The notes beneath the pieces are model-generated. The model did no database searches. It was not told where the DNA came from and worked only from the letters and a program-made list of their open reading frames with translations. Positions 45,276 to 54,082 of a DNA stretch of 64,000 bases are shown piece after piece. The first letter of the stretch is position 1. Every line of letters starts with the position of its first letter. The translations under genes and the position numbers were made by a program. Source of the DNA: Paractinoplanes aksuensis (GTDB lineage Bacteria; Actinomycetota; Actinomycetes; Mycobacteriales; Micromonosporaceae); the NCBI RefSeq assembly GCF_024137025.1, contig NZ_JAMYJR010000016.1, positions 124,001 through 188,000 on the forward strand, given 5' to 3'.

Positions 45276-45968
45276 TCAGAAGAGGGTGATGGGGTCCGGG
45301 GCCGGTTCGGCCGGCGGTTCGAGCAGGTGTGGGCCGTTGTTGCGCACGTTGCCGACGTCGGGGCGGACCGGGCGTACCTCGATGGCATCCAACTCGGCCG
45401 GCGTGAGCGGTTGCAGCAGGGCGCCGGCGTCACCGCCGCCGGCCAACCAGTCGGCCCAGCGGTCGCGGGGCAGGATCAGCGGCATGCGGTCGTGCACGCG
45501 GGCCAGCCCACCCAGCGCCGCCGTGGTCAGGACGCTGCAGGTCAGCACGCCCTCGGGGCCCCAGGCCGACCACAGCCCGGCGAACGCGAGCGGCGAACCG
45601 TCGGCCGGCGTCATGTAGTAGGCCTGCTTCTGCTTGCCGTCGCGGACCCACTCGTACCAGCCGTCGGCCGGCACCAGGCAGCGGCGACGGGCGAACGACG
45701 GGGCGAAGGCCTTCGAGGTGGCGACCGTCTCGGAGCGGGCGTTGATCATGCGGGCGCCGGCCTTCAGGTCTTTGGCCCACGGCGGCACCAGGCCCCACCG
45801 CGCGGAGTCGAGCACCCGGGCCGCGTGCGACGTCGACTCGCGCACCACCGGCACGGGGTCGGTCGGGGCCACGTTCCAGCTCGGGCCCACCTGTTCGAGC
45901 ACACTGACCGCCTCGAACAGGTCTTCGAGGTCGGCCTCGGTCCTGGTCGTCGCGTACCGCCCGCACAT
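45276..45968 (-). CDS. SRAP-domain protein (HMCES/YedK family, abasic-site shield)
   Basis: A 230-aa SOS-response-associated peptidase-fold protein that crosslinks to abasic sites in single-stranded DNA. The catalytic Cys2 is in MCGRYA (exposed after Met removal). The conserved Asn is in INARSET, Glu in DGWYEW and His in VHDRMPLIL. The complete set implies an active protein. It is divergent from aroA, as for Rv3226c and aroA in M. tuberculosis. Confidence 0.94.
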   Translation of the reverse strand: MCGRYATTRTEADLEDLFEAVSVLEQVGPSWNVAPTDPVPVVRESTSHAARVLDSARWGLVPPWAKDLKAGARMINARSETVATSKAFAPSFARRRCLVPADGWYEWVRDGKQKQAYYMTPADGSPLAFAGLWSAWGPEGVLTCSVLTTAALGGLARVHDRMPLILPRDRWADWLAGGGDAGALLQPLTPAELDAIEVRPVRPDVGNVRNNGPHLLEPPAEPAPDPITLF

Positions 45969-46045
45969 GCTCCCGAACGGTACACGCGTCCCGGCGGGCG
46001 GGAACGGTCCGCGAAATTGTCGGTGCGGCCCGGCACAATGGCCCG

Positions 46046-47329
46046 GTGACTGCAGAACCCCGCCCCTGGGCCGCCCCGCCCGCGTCCGGTCCGGTCAGCG
46101 CGAGCGTCCGGCTGCCGGGCTCCAAGTCGATGACGGCCCGCGCCCTGGTGCTGGCCGCGCTGGCGGCCGGCCCGTCGGTGATCGAGCGCCCGCTGCGGGC
46201 CCGCGACACCGAGCTCATGGCGGCCGGTCTGCGCGCGCTCGGCGTGGGGCTCGACACCAGCGCCGACGAGCGCTGGCTGGTCGAGCCGGGGCCGCTGCGC
46301 GGTCCGGCCCGGGTCGACGTCGGCCTGGCCGGCACGATCATGCGCTTCCTGCCGCCGGCGGCCGCGCTGGCCGAGGGCGTGGTCGAGTTCGACGGCGACC
46401 CGCACGCGCGCAACCGCCCGCTGCGCCCGATCATCGAGGCGCTGCGCTCGCTGGGTGTGTCGATCGACGCCTCGGCGATCGGCGGGTTGCCGCTCACCGT
46501 GCACGGGGCCGGGCTGGTCGAAGGGGGCGAGGCGGTCATCGACGCGTCCGCGTCCAGCCAGTTCGTCTCGGGGCTGCTGCTGTCGGCGCCGCGCTTCACC
46601 AAGGGGCTGGTGCTGCGGCACGAGGGTCCGCCCGTGCCGTCCGCGCCCCACCTGCGCATGACCACCCACATGCTGCGCGCCGCGGGCGCCGTGGTCGACG
46701 AGTCCGTGCCCGACGTCTGGGCGGTCGAGCCGGGTGAGACCTCCGGGCGTACGTGGGTGATCGAACCCGACCTGTCCGGCGCGGCCCCGTTCTTCGCCGC
46801 CGCCATGGTCACCGGGGGCAGCGTCACGCTCAGCGGCTGGCCGGCCGAGAGCTGGCAGCCCGTGGGCCGGCTGACCGAGCTGCTCACCGCGCTCGGGGCC
46901 GAGGTCATCCAGTCGGCTGACGGGCTCACCGTGCGCGGCACCGGCCGGTTGACCGGCCTCACGGCCGACCTGTCCGAGGTCAGCGAGCTCACCCCGGTCG
47001 TGGCCGCGCTCGCCGCGCTGGCCGAGGGGCCGTCCGAGCTGCGCGGGGTCGAGCACATCCGCGGCCACGAGACCGACCGCATCGCCGCCCTCGCCACCGA
47101 GTTGGGCAAGGCCGGGGCCGAGGTCACCGAGTTCCGCGACGGTCTGCGCATCGTCCCCCGGCCGCTGCACGAGGCCGAGTTCGAGACGTACGCCGACCAC
47201 CGCATGGCCCACGCGGCCGCGGTTATCGGCCTCGCCGTGCCGGGTATCTCCCTCACCGACGTAGCGTGTACGTCGAAGACGTTGCCCGAGTTCCCCGAAC
47301 TCTGGGCGGGACTCGTGGCGAGGAGCTAG
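46046..47329 (+). CDS. aroA: 3-phosphoshikimate 1-carboxyvinyltransferase (EPSP synthase)
   Basis: A 427-aa shikimate-pathway enzyme joining phosphoenolpyruvate to shikimate-3-phosphate. Motifs are LPGSKSMTARALVLAALA, the VGLAGTIMRFLPP phosphate-binding loop, DASASSQFVSGLLL and IRGHETDRIAALATEL near the C-terminus. The start is GTG at 46046. Its end overlaps the rsgA frame. The LAGT segment replaces the LGNAGTA found in enterobacterial enzymes, as is normal for actinobacteria. Confidence 0.96.
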   Translation: MTAEPRPWAAPPASGPVSASVRLPGSKSMTARALVLAALAAGPSVIERPLRARDTELMAAGLRALGVGLDTSADERWLVEPGPLRGPARVDVGLAGTIMRFLPPAAALAEGVVEFDGDPHARNRPLRPIIEALRSLGVSIDASAIGGLPLTVHGAGLVEGGEAVIDASASSQFVSGLLLSAPRFTKGLVLRHEGPPVPSAPHLRMTTHMLRAAGAVVDESVPDVWAVEPGETSGRTWVIEPDLSGAAPFFAAAMVTGGSVTLSGWPAESWQPVGRLTELLTALGAEVIQSADGLTVRGTGRLTGLTADLSEVSELTPVVAALAALAEGPSELRGVEHIRGHETDRIAALATELGKAGAEVTEFRDGLRIVPRPLHEAEFETYADHRMAHAAAVIGLAVPGISLTDVACTSKTLPEFPELWAGLVARS

Positions 47330-48405
47330 AACTGCCGGCACGCAAGCGGGAGTACGACGAGGACGACGTACGGGTGCGGCCGGGCCGTTCGTCGCGCCCG
47401 CGCACCCGTACCCGCCCCAAGCACGACGACGCCGTCGAGGCCCTGGTGATCACCGTCGACCGGGGCCGCTACGGCTGTGTCCGCGAGGACGCCCCGCCCG
47501 ACAGCCCCGTCGTCACCGCCATGCGGGCCCGCGAGCTGGGCCGCAAGTCGGTCGTCGTGGGCGACCGGGTGGCGCTGGTCGGCGACGTCTCCGGCGCGGC
47601 CGGGGCCCTGGCCCGAATAGTGCGGATCGCCGAGCGTACTTCGGTATTGCGCCGCACGGCCGACGACGACGACACGACCCCCGAGGGCCGCCTGGAACGG
47701 GTTGTGGTGGCCAACGCCGACCAACTGGTGATCGTCAGCGCGCTGTCCGACCCGCCGCCGCGCACCGGCTTCATCGACCGCTGCCTGGTCGCCGCCTACG
47801 ACGCCGACATCGAGCCGCTGCTGTGCCTGACCAAGGCCGACCTGGCCGGCCCCGAAGCGGTGCTCGACTACTACGCCGAGCTAGACCTGCCGTACGTGCT
47901 GGTCCGCCCCGACAGCGACCTGAGCGACCTGCGCCAGAAACTGGCCGGCGCCATCTCGGTCATGGTCGGCCACTCCGGCGTGGGCAAGTCCACGCTGGTC
48001 AACCGCCTGGTGCCGGACGCCCTGCGGGCCGTCGGGGTGGTCAGCGCCATCGGCAAGGGCCGCCACACGTCCACGAGCGCGGTCGCGCTGCGCCTGCCCC
48101 CGGTCGGCAAGTCACGCAAAGACCCCGGCTGGATCATCGACACGCCGGGCATCCGCAGCTTCGGCCTGGCCCACGTGAGCGCCGAGAGCCTGCTGCACGG
48201 CTTCCCCGACCTGGTCGAAGGCACGATCGAAGACCAACCCAACTGCGGCCACACCGCCAACGACGTCGACTGCCGCTTGGACGCCTGGGTCGCCGAGGGC
48301 AAGGCCGACGCCCGCCGCCTGGAGTCCTACCGCCGCCTGCTGGCTTCCCGAGCCGGCGAGACGGATCAGCGCGACACACCCCCGGACGACGCACCACCCG
48401 GCTGA
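47266..48405 (+). CDS. rsgA: Ribosome small-subunit GTPase RsgA
   Basis: A circularly permuted GTPase assisting late 30S maturation. An OB-fold domain (residues 50-110) precedes the G domain, whose motifs come in the order G4 (TKAD), G1 (GHSGVGKST) and G3 (DTPG). A C-terminal zinc site (NCGH...DCRLD) follows. The start is unsettled: the first in-frame GTG at 47266 overlaps aroA by 64 bases, while a CTG at 47332 has GAGGAG six bases upstream and begins just before the conserved REYDEDDVRVRPG. The true protein may therefore be 357 rather than 379 residues. Confidence 0.93.
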   Translation: MYVEDVARVPRTLGGTRGEELELPARKREYDEDDVRVRPGRSSRPRTRTRPKHDDAVEALVITVDRGRYGCVREDAPPDSPVVTAMRARELGRKSVVVGDRVALVGDVSGAAGALARIVRIAERTSVLRRTADDDDTTPEGRLERVVVANADQLVIVSALSDPPPRTGFIDRCLVAAYDADIEPLLCLTKADLAGPEAVLDYYAELDLPYVLVRPDSDLSDLRQKLAGAISVMVGHSGVGKSTLVNRLVPDALRAVGVVSAIGKGRHTSTSAVALRLPPVGKSRKDPGWIIDTPGIRSFGLAHVSAESLLHGFPDLVEGTIEDQPNCGHTANDVDCRLDAWVAEGKADARRLESYRRLLASRAGETDQRDTPPDDAPPG

Positions 48406-48593
48406 GAAAGCACGGCCCAAATCCAGCCGACCCCGCCCTCCCTGGGGGATCCCCCGCCGTCCATTATCCCGGCCGGTTGCGCGGTCGTGTGGGGTATCCG
48501 GGGCGCGCTGTGGATAACTCTGAACTGTGGAAAAGCGGCGACGAGGGCTCGTCCCGGCTTCGGGGGCGATCCGTAATCGGCTAGCGTTCGGGC

Positions 48594-49388
48594 ATGGCCG
48601 GTTATGCCGATGACCTTTCGCTTGCTCACCTGCTCGCTGACACTGCCGACTCGATTTCGATGGGGCGGTTTCGGGCGCTCGACCTCAAAGTCGAGTCGAA
48701 GCCTGATCTGACGCCGGTGTCGGATGCTGACACTGCCGTTGAGCAGGCCATCCGTTCCACGCTGGCGCGGGCTCGGCCGCGGGATGGTGTGCTGGGTGAG
48801 GAGTTCGGGCTCACGCACGCGGCGGCGGGGCCGGGCAGCCGGCGGTGGGTGATCGACCCGATCGACGGGACCAAGAACTTCGTGCGCGGGGTGCCGATCT
48901 GGGGCACGTTGATCGCGCTGCTCGAGGGAGACATCCCGGTGGCGGGGCTCGTGAGCGCGCCCGCCCTGGGGCGGCGGTGGTGGGCGGCGCGCGGTCATGG
49001 CGCGTACGCGGGGAAGCATCAGCACACCGCGACGCGCATCCAGGTCTCGGGGGTCACGCGGTTGTCCGACGCGAGCCTGAGTTACGCCAGCCTGGACGGG
49101 TGGCAGCAGATCGGGCGTCTGCAGAAGATCGTCGACCTGAGTCTGGCCTCGTGGCGCAGCCGGGCCTACGGGGACTTCTACGGTTACATGTTGCTGGCCG
49201 AGGGTGCGCTCGACGCGATGGTCGAGCCCGAGCTGTCGCTGTGGGACGTGGCCGCGCTGATCCCGATCGTGCAGGAGGCGGGCGGCACCATCACCGATCT
49301 GGCGGGGCGGCCGCCGGTCGACAAGTCGTCGGTGATCGCCACCAACGGCCCGCTGCACGAAACGGTCCTGACCGCCCTGACTCGCTGA
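48594..49388 (+). CDS. hisN: Histidinol-phosphatase (inositol-monophosphatase family)
   Basis: A 264-aa Mg-dependent phosphatase for the penultimate step of histidine synthesis in actinobacteria. Metal-binding motifs are GEEFG, DPIDGTKNFVRG and WDVAAL. The opening LAHLLADTADSISMGRFRA is typical of HisN rather than of inositol phosphatases. A related but distinct substrate cannot be excluded. It lies downstream of rsgA with 188 bases between; that gap contains a 12-base palindrome GGGGGATCCCCC and no gene. Confidence 0.9.
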   Translation: MAGYADDLSLAHLLADTADSISMGRFRALDLKVESKPDLTPVSDADTAVEQAIRSTLARARPRDGVLGEEFGLTHAAAGPGSRRWVIDPIDGTKNFVRGVPIWGTLIALLEGDIPVAGLVSAPALGRRWWAARGHGAYAGKHQHTATRIQVSGVTRLSDASLSYASLDGWQQIGRLQKIVDLSLASWRSRAYGDFYGYMLLAEGALDAMVEPELSLWDVAALIPIVQEAGGTITDLAGRPPVDKSSVIATNGPLHETVLTALTR

Positions 49389-49399
49389 CTCGACCGGCC

Positions 49400-49475
49400 G
49401 CCGCACGAGGGACCGCGAGCCGACGACGCGCCGCACGAGGGACCCACCAGCTGACGGCCCGCCGCACAAGAAACG
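49400..49475. repeat. Three imperfect direct repeats, period 30-31 bp
   Basis: GCCGCACGAGGGACC occurs at 49400 and 49430, and a diverged copy (GCCGCACAAGAAACG) at 49461, in the spacer after hisN. Confidence 0.7.
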
Positions 49476-49498
49476 CACGGGACGGGCCAGCGGCCGAG

Positions 49499-49518
49499 CA
49501 GCCCCGCGCGCGGGGCTG
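49499..49518 (+). terminator. Terminator after hisN
   Basis: A perfect 20-base palindrome, CAGCCCCGCG and its complement, followed by ATTCTGG. Confidence 0.6.
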
Positions 49519-49598
49519 ATTCTGGCATTCGGCTTGGATCGGACAAAGGGCCCGAAACCGGTAGCACTGCGTAATCCCGTGCGTACCCCGCGCCGAGA

Positions 49599-50555
49599 GT
49601 GTCCCCCGAACCGCTGATGCCGGGCCGAGGCTGGTCTATCGTGCGTCAGGTGGTGTCCTCGGGCTGGGTCTTCCTCGCCGCCATGATCCTGGCGTACGGG
49701 GTGGCGAACCTGCTGCAGTCAGCGGCTGCGGCGCGCACCACCGTGCACCACACCTTCGACCCCAGCCTGCTCGTGCGGCTGGCCGGGCAGCGCACCTACC
49801 TGCTCGGTCTCGGCTGCCAGGTGCTCGGGTTCGTGCTCGCCTTCCTCGCCCGCGAGGAGCTGCCGCTCTTCCTCGTGCAGGCCAGCGTGGCCGCCGGCCT
49901 GGGCGTGACCGCCGTACTCGGGGTCGTGTTCCTCAAGTGGTCGCTGCCGGCCGCCGAGATCGTGCTGCTGGGCCTGCTCATGGTCGGCATCGCGGCGCTG
50001 GTCAAATCGGCTCAGCCGGCTCATGCCCGGCCGCTGGGCGCGGCCGCCATCGCCGGCCTCACGGTGGCCCTGCTGGTCATCGGGGGTCTGGGCTTCTTCG
50101 CCGTACGCCTGCAGGGCGCCCTCGGTTCGGTCGTGCTCGGCTCGCTGGCCGGCGTGGGGTTCAGCGCCGCTGCCATCGCCGCCCGCCCGCTGGCCAACGA
50201 GAGCTCGGCCGCCGGCTTCTTCGCCAACCCGCTGCTCTATCTGCTGGTCGTGCACTCGTTGGTCGGCCAGTTGCTGCTGGGGCTGGCGATGCAGCGCGGC
50301 TCGACCACGGCCGCGGTGGCCGCCATGGACGCGGCCGGCGCCGTGCCCGCCGCCATCGTCGGCCTGCTGCTGCTCGGCGACCGCATCGAGCCCGGCAAGG
50401 AGTGGCTGGCCGGCGTCGGCTTCGTGGTGACCCTGGCCTCGGTGATCGCCCTGACCCGGTACGCCGAGCCGCAGCACCACCACGCTCCGGCCCCGCCGCC
50501 CCCGGCCCGCCGCCCGGAGCCGGCCCCGCTGCGCACCGCACCGACCACGCGCTGA
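49599..50555 (+). CDS. Multi-pass membrane protein, DMT/EamA-like
   Basis: A 318-aa protein with nine to ten hydrophobic helices in two halves, as in drug/metabolite transporters. The second half has VLGSLAGVGFSAAAI and a final GLLLLGDRIEPGKEWLAGVGFVVTLASVIAL, close to the EamA signature. A His/Pro-rich cytoplasmic tail ends the protein. No substrate can be named. The start is uncertain: GTG at 49599, ATG at 49617 and GTG at 49641 are all possible. Confidence 0.72.
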   Translation: MSPEPLMPGRGWSIVRQVVSSGWVFLAAMILAYGVANLLQSAAAARTTVHHTFDPSLLVRLAGQRTYLLGLGCQVLGFVLAFLAREELPLFLVQASVAAGLGVTAVLGVVFLKWSLPAAEIVLLGLLMVGIAALVKSAQPAHARPLGAAAIAGLTVALLVIGGLGFFAVRLQGALGSVVLGSLAGVGFSAAAIAARPLANESSAAGFFANPLLYLLVVHSLVGQLLLGLAMQRGSTTAAVAAMDAAGAVPAAIVGLLLLGDRIEPGKEWLAGVGFVVTLASVIALTRYAEPQHHHAPAPPPPARRPEPAPLRTAPTTR

Positions 50556-50610
50556 CGGAAGCACCGCGCCAACCACGCGCTGGCGGAAGCACCGCGCCAA
50601 CCACGCGCCG
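50544..50610. repeat. 28-bp tandem repeat, about 2.4 copies
   Basis: Units start at 50544, 50572 and 50600 with ACCACGCGCTG-x-CGGAAGCACCGCGCCA. The first unit contains the stop codon of the membrane protein gene. The remaining spacer to 50852 holds an eight-base GC hairpin (50800-50830) and no gene. Confidence 0.85.
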
Positions 50611-50852
50611 CCCCGACAAGCCGCGCTGACAAAGACGGCCGAGCACGGGCCCCATTTACCGGAACGGTGTCGTTCCCGAAAGCCCGCCAGAGCAATTTCA
50701 CCGCCAGGCGGCATGAGTCACCCCCGGCCGGGTATTCGCTCAGCATGCCCGTCCAGAAGTTATGTCCCGATTAGTGCGTCGATGCCCCGCCGGATACGCC
50801 CCGCCCGCCCCGGTTCCCCGGACGGGCGGGAAATGCGAAATGGGGACACGTT

Positions 50853-51641
50853 ATGCACAATGGAGCGATCATGGCGAGCGAGGTGCGACACCGGGTGGAT
50901 CGCGGGTCCGAGTACCCCTTGGTCCGGCTGACCGGGGTGCTCGACGCCGCCACCGCCCACACGGCGCGGTCGGTCCTGCTGGGCGTCCTCGCCGAGCAGC
51001 CCGAGGCGGTGCTGGTCGACGTGGGCGAGGTCGTCACCCCGTCCCCCGCGGGAGCGGCCATGCTGCGCGAGCTGCGCCGCGACACCGCCGACTGGCCGGC
51101 CGCCCATCTCGCCCTGTGCGACCCGCGCGGGGCCGCCGCCTGGCCCGACGCCGGCTGGCCGATCTGGCCCGGCCCGGACGCGGCCCGGGCCGAGCTCGGC
51201 GGACCCGACCCCGATCAGCGGCACAGCCTGGCCCTCGACCCCGTCGTGGGGGCGGCCCGCCGCTCCCGCGAGCTGATCACCGAGGCCTGCGGGCGGTGGG
51301 ACCGGCAGGATCTGGCCGGCCCGGCCTGCATCGTCGTCACCGAGCTTGTCAACAACGTGGTGGTCCACGCCCGTACGCCTATGAACGTTCTGCTGGCCAC
51401 CCACGGCAGCGGCATCAGCGTGGCCGTGCGCGACCATTCGACCCACAGGCCGACCTACACCGGGGGTCCGGTGCCGCCGACCGCGTACGGCGGCCGGGGC
51501 ATGCTGCTGATCGATTCGGTGTCGGAACGGTGGGGCAATCTGCCGCTCGACGACGGCAAGGTGGTGTGGGCGCTGCTGTCGGCCGAGGACGGCGACGAGA
51601 CGGCGGCCACGGCGGGCATGACGGGCCCCGGACGCGGGTAG
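50853..51641 (+). CDS. STAS-HATPase_c fusion (anti-sigma antagonist joined to RsbW-like ATPase)
   Basis: A 262-aa fusion. Residues 20-105 form a STAS-like domain (YPLVRLTGVLDAATAHTA; VLVDVGEVVTPSPAGAAMLREL), although the phospho-acceptor Ser is replaced by the local TPSPAG sequence. Residues 135-250 are a GHKL ATPase with the N box VVTELVNNVVVHA and the G box GRGMLLIDSVS. Partner-switch proteins are normally separate, so one polypeptide with both is noteworthy. GGGGA precedes the ATG at 50853. It may sense or sequester a sigma factor; no partner is adjacent. Confidence 0.83.
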   Translation: MHNGAIMASEVRHRVDRGSEYPLVRLTGVLDAATAHTARSVLLGVLAEQPEAVLVDVGEVVTPSPAGAAMLRELRRDTADWPAAHLALCDPRGAAAWPDAGWPIWPGPDAARAELGGPDPDQRHSLALDPVVGAARRSRELITEACGRWDRQDLAGPACIVVTELVNNVVVHARTPMNVLLATHGSGISVAVRDHSTHRPTYTGGPVPPTAYGGRGMLLIDSVSERWGNLPLDDGKVVWALLSAEDGDETAATAGMTGPGRG

Positions 51642-51650
51642 ATTGCGGGA

Positions 51651-52208
51651 ATGCGAGACAACGACTACCCCGTCGAGGTGTCCGACCCGGAGGCTTCCGG
51701 CCTGCCCGACACCGCGGATGACGATTCGACCGCCTACGACCAGGTGGAAAGCAGCCGCTGGGCCGACGGCGCCGACCCGGCCGCGCTCGCGGGTGTCGGC
51801 CCGGGCGGCTCCAACCGCTTCGGCGACACCGCCGAGGAGGCGCGCGAGGGCGAGTCCCTCGACCGCCGGCTGCGCCAGGAGGAGCCCGACTTCGGCGCGG
51901 AAGACCCGCTGCCGCCGGCCCGTGACCCGATCGATGAGACGGTCGACAGCTCCGAGCAGCGCAACTTCGACGCCGATGTGTGGGGCCAGAGCCCGACCAG
52001 CGACCCGAAGTCGCAGATCTCGCTCTACGACGACGGCCAGCTCGACGACGACAACCCCGAGACGGTGGGCCGCCTGGTCGCGCCCGACGAGGGGTACGGG
52101 TTCGACGACGAGGCCGACAGCGTGGCCTACGACGCGGGCGCGGCCGGCGGCGGCGCCAGCGCCGAGGAGCTCGCCATCCACGAGACCAACGCGCCCCGCT
52201 ACGAGTAG
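51651..52208 (+). CDS. DUF5709 family protein
   Basis: A 185-aa very acidic, probably disordered cytoplasmic protein. It has the DUF5709 signature near the C-terminus (GRLVAPDEGYGFDDEAD, then GGASAEELAIHE). Repeated GDTAEE/GESLDRRL motifs and a Trp in VWGQSP precede it. Function unknown; the family is common in actinobacteria. It is nine bases after the STAS fusion gene, so likely cotranscribed with it. Confidence 0.86.
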   Translation: MRDNDYPVEVSDPEASGLPDTADDDSTAYDQVESSRWADGADPAALAGVGPGGSNRFGDTAEEAREGESLDRRLRQEEPDFGAEDPLPPARDPIDETVDSSEQRNFDADVWGQSPTSDPKSQISLYDDGQLDDDNPETVGRLVAPDEGYGFDDEADSVAYDAGAAGGGASAEELAIHETNAPRYE

Positions 52209-52211
52209 GGG

Positions 52212-52874
52212 CTAGTCGAGCCCCTGCTCGATGGCGTATCGGGTCAGCTCGACGCGGTTGTGCAGCTGAAGCTTGCCGAGCGTGTTCTGGACGTGGTTCT
52301 GCACCGTGCGATGGCTGAGCACGAGCCGTTCGGCGATCTGCCGGTACGACAGGCCCTTCGCGACCAGGCGCAGCACCTCGGTCTCGCGCTCGGTGAGCTT
52401 CGGCGCGTCCTCGCGCGGGTCGGCCGGTGGGGCCACCGCGAGCCGGCGGAACTCGCCCAGCACCAGCCCGGCCAGCCCCGGCGTGAAGACCGTGTCGCCG
52501 GCCGCGGTGCGGCTCACCGCGTCCAGGAACTCGGCCGGCCCGGCCGACTTGAGCAGGTAGCCGGTCGCGCCGGCCTTCATCGCGTCCAGCACGTCCTGCT
52601 GTTCGCCGCTGGCCGAGAGCATCAGGATCCGCACCCCGGGCACCTCGGTCTGCAGGCCGTTGATCACCTCGACGCCCGAGATGTCGGGCAGTTGCAGGTC
52701 GAGGACCACCACGTCGGGCCGGGCCGCGGCCGCGATACGCACCGCCTGCCGCCCCTCGCCGCTGGTGGCCACCACGTCGTAGCCGGCCGTGGTCAGGTCG
52801 CGGCTGACGCCTTCGCGCCACATCGGGTGGTCGTCGACCACCATCACCCGGATCGCAGCGCTCATGGCTGTCAC
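52212..52874 (-). CDS. macR: NarL/LuxR-type response regulator, probable MacR
   Basis: A 220-aa response regulator. The receiver domain has Asp pairs in VMVVDDHPM, the phospho-acceptor in VVVLDLQLPD, and GYLLKS near residue 105. The C-terminal LuxR helix-turn-helix contains LTEREVLRLVAKGLSYRQIAERL, cut here to its core TEREVLRLVAKGLSYRQI, and the recognition helix SHRTVQNHVQNTL. Its start overlaps the kinase stop (ATGA). The pairing with a DUF5931 kinase resembles the morphogenesis-associated MacRS system of Streptomyces. Confidence 0.88.
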   Translation of the reverse strand: MTAMSAAIRVMVVDDHPMWREGVSRDLTTAGYDVVATSGEGRQAVRIAAAARPDVVVLDLQLPDISGVEVINGLQTEVPGVRILMLSASGEQQDVLDAMKAGATGYLLKSAGPAEFLDAVSRTAAGDTVFTPGLAGLVLGEFRRLAVAPPADPREDAPKLTERETEVLRLVAKGLSYRQIAERLVLSHRTVQNHVQNTLGKLQLHNRVELTRYAIEQGLD

Positions 52875-54004
52875 GATATCGGGACCCGCGGCACGGTCAT
52901 CTCGACCTCGGTGCCCTCACCCGGCGCCGAGACGATCCGGACCCGCCCGCCGAGGTCGGCCACCCGCCCCCGGATCGACTGCACGACCCCCAGCCGGCCC
53001 TGCGCCTCGGCCTGGGCCAGCCGATCGGGCTCGATGCCGCAGCCGTCGTCGCGGACGGTCACGACCACCTCGGCCGGCTCGTCCTCGACGAACAGATAGA
53101 CCTTGGTGCCGGGGTCGCAGTGGCGGGCCACGTTGTCGAGGGCGGCCGCCACCGCGGCGGTCAGTTCCCGGGCCGTACGGGCCGGAAGGAGCACGGCGCC
53201 GGCCGGGCCCGAGACGGTGACGTCCGGCGACGCGTACGGCTGCAGCAGCGCCATCAGGTCGAGGTCGTCACCGATGGGGTCGCTCGCCTGCCGCCCGGCG
53301 ACCAGGGTGCGCAGCGCCGCCTCCTGCTCGCCGGCCAGCCGGGCCAGTTCCCCGGCCTCGCCGTCGAGCCCGGCCCCACGCCGTTTGACCAGCGCCAGCA
53401 CCTGCAGCACGGAGTCGTGGATGTCGCGGGCCAGCCGCTCCCGTTCCCGGGTGGTGGCCTCGAGTTCGATCGCCCGCTCGAGCCGCTGCTGCGCGACCTC
53501 GGCCACCCGCACCAGGTAGCCCACGGCGATCGCGGCCAGCAGCATGAGCACGGCCCCGGTGAACGCGGCCTGGTCGTAGTGGGCCCGCACGGCCAGGTCG
53601 GTGGCGCCCATGGCCAGGGCGGCCGTGATGCCCCCGCGCCGGCCGCCGGCCACGGCCCAGCACAGCACCGGGGCGACGTGCCAGGCCACGGCCAGGGTGG
53701 GCAGGCCGGACTCGAGCCCGGAGCGGCCGACGACCCAGATGCTGGCGGTCAGCGCGCCGATCGTGATCACCAGGTCGGCCGCCAGCAGCGGCGCCCGGCG
53801 GCGGGCCGGATCGGCGTACGCGTACGTGGTGAGGACCGTCCAGGCGGCCATCGCGGCCAGCACGGGCCAGGCCAGCATCGGCCGCGCGTAGGCGCTGACA
53901 TTGCTCACGACCAGGAACGCGGCGTAGGTCAGGGCGGCCAGCCGATAGATCGCGATCGCTCGCCACAGCGGCGCCTGCAGACCGCTGTTCCGTGCGTCCG
54001 ACAT
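52871..54004 (-). CDS. macS: Sensor histidine kinase, MacS family (DUF5931)
   Basis: A 377-aa membrane kinase. Five to six hydrophobic helices at residues 15-165 form the DUF5931 sensor. A HisKA_3 helix carries the phospho-acceptor His in LARDIHDSVLQVLALV, and the ATPase domain ends with RDDGCGIEP and GLGGRVRIVSAPGEGTEVE. The ATG at 54004 is chosen; the open frame to 54244 would overlap the divergent ATPase gene. It is translationally coupled to the response regulator. Signal unknown. Confidence 0.87.
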   Translation of the reverse strand: MSDARNSGLQAPLWRAIAIYRLAALTYAAFLVVSNVSAYARPMLAWPVLAAMAAWTVLTTYAYADPARRRAPLLAADLVITIGALTASIWVVGRSGLESGLPTLAVAWHVAPVLCWAVAGGRRGGITAALAMGATDLAVRAHYDQAAFTGAVLMLLAAIAVGYLVRVAEVAQQRLERAIELEATTRERERLARDIHDSVLQVLALVKRRGAGLDGEAGELARLAGEQEAALRTLVAGRQASDPIGDDLDLMALLQPYASPDVTVSGPAGAVLLPARTARELTAAVAAALDNVARHCDPGTKVYLFVEDEPAEVVVTVRDDGCGIEPDRLAQAEAQGRLGVVQSIRGRVADLGGRVRIVSAPGEGTEVEMTVPRVPIS

Positions 54005-54082
54005 GGGCCGACCCTGCCACATCGCCGGGTCCACCGGTGGCCCGCCCTGCGGGAAGATCAGGCGTGGCCTACCGTCGGTGTC

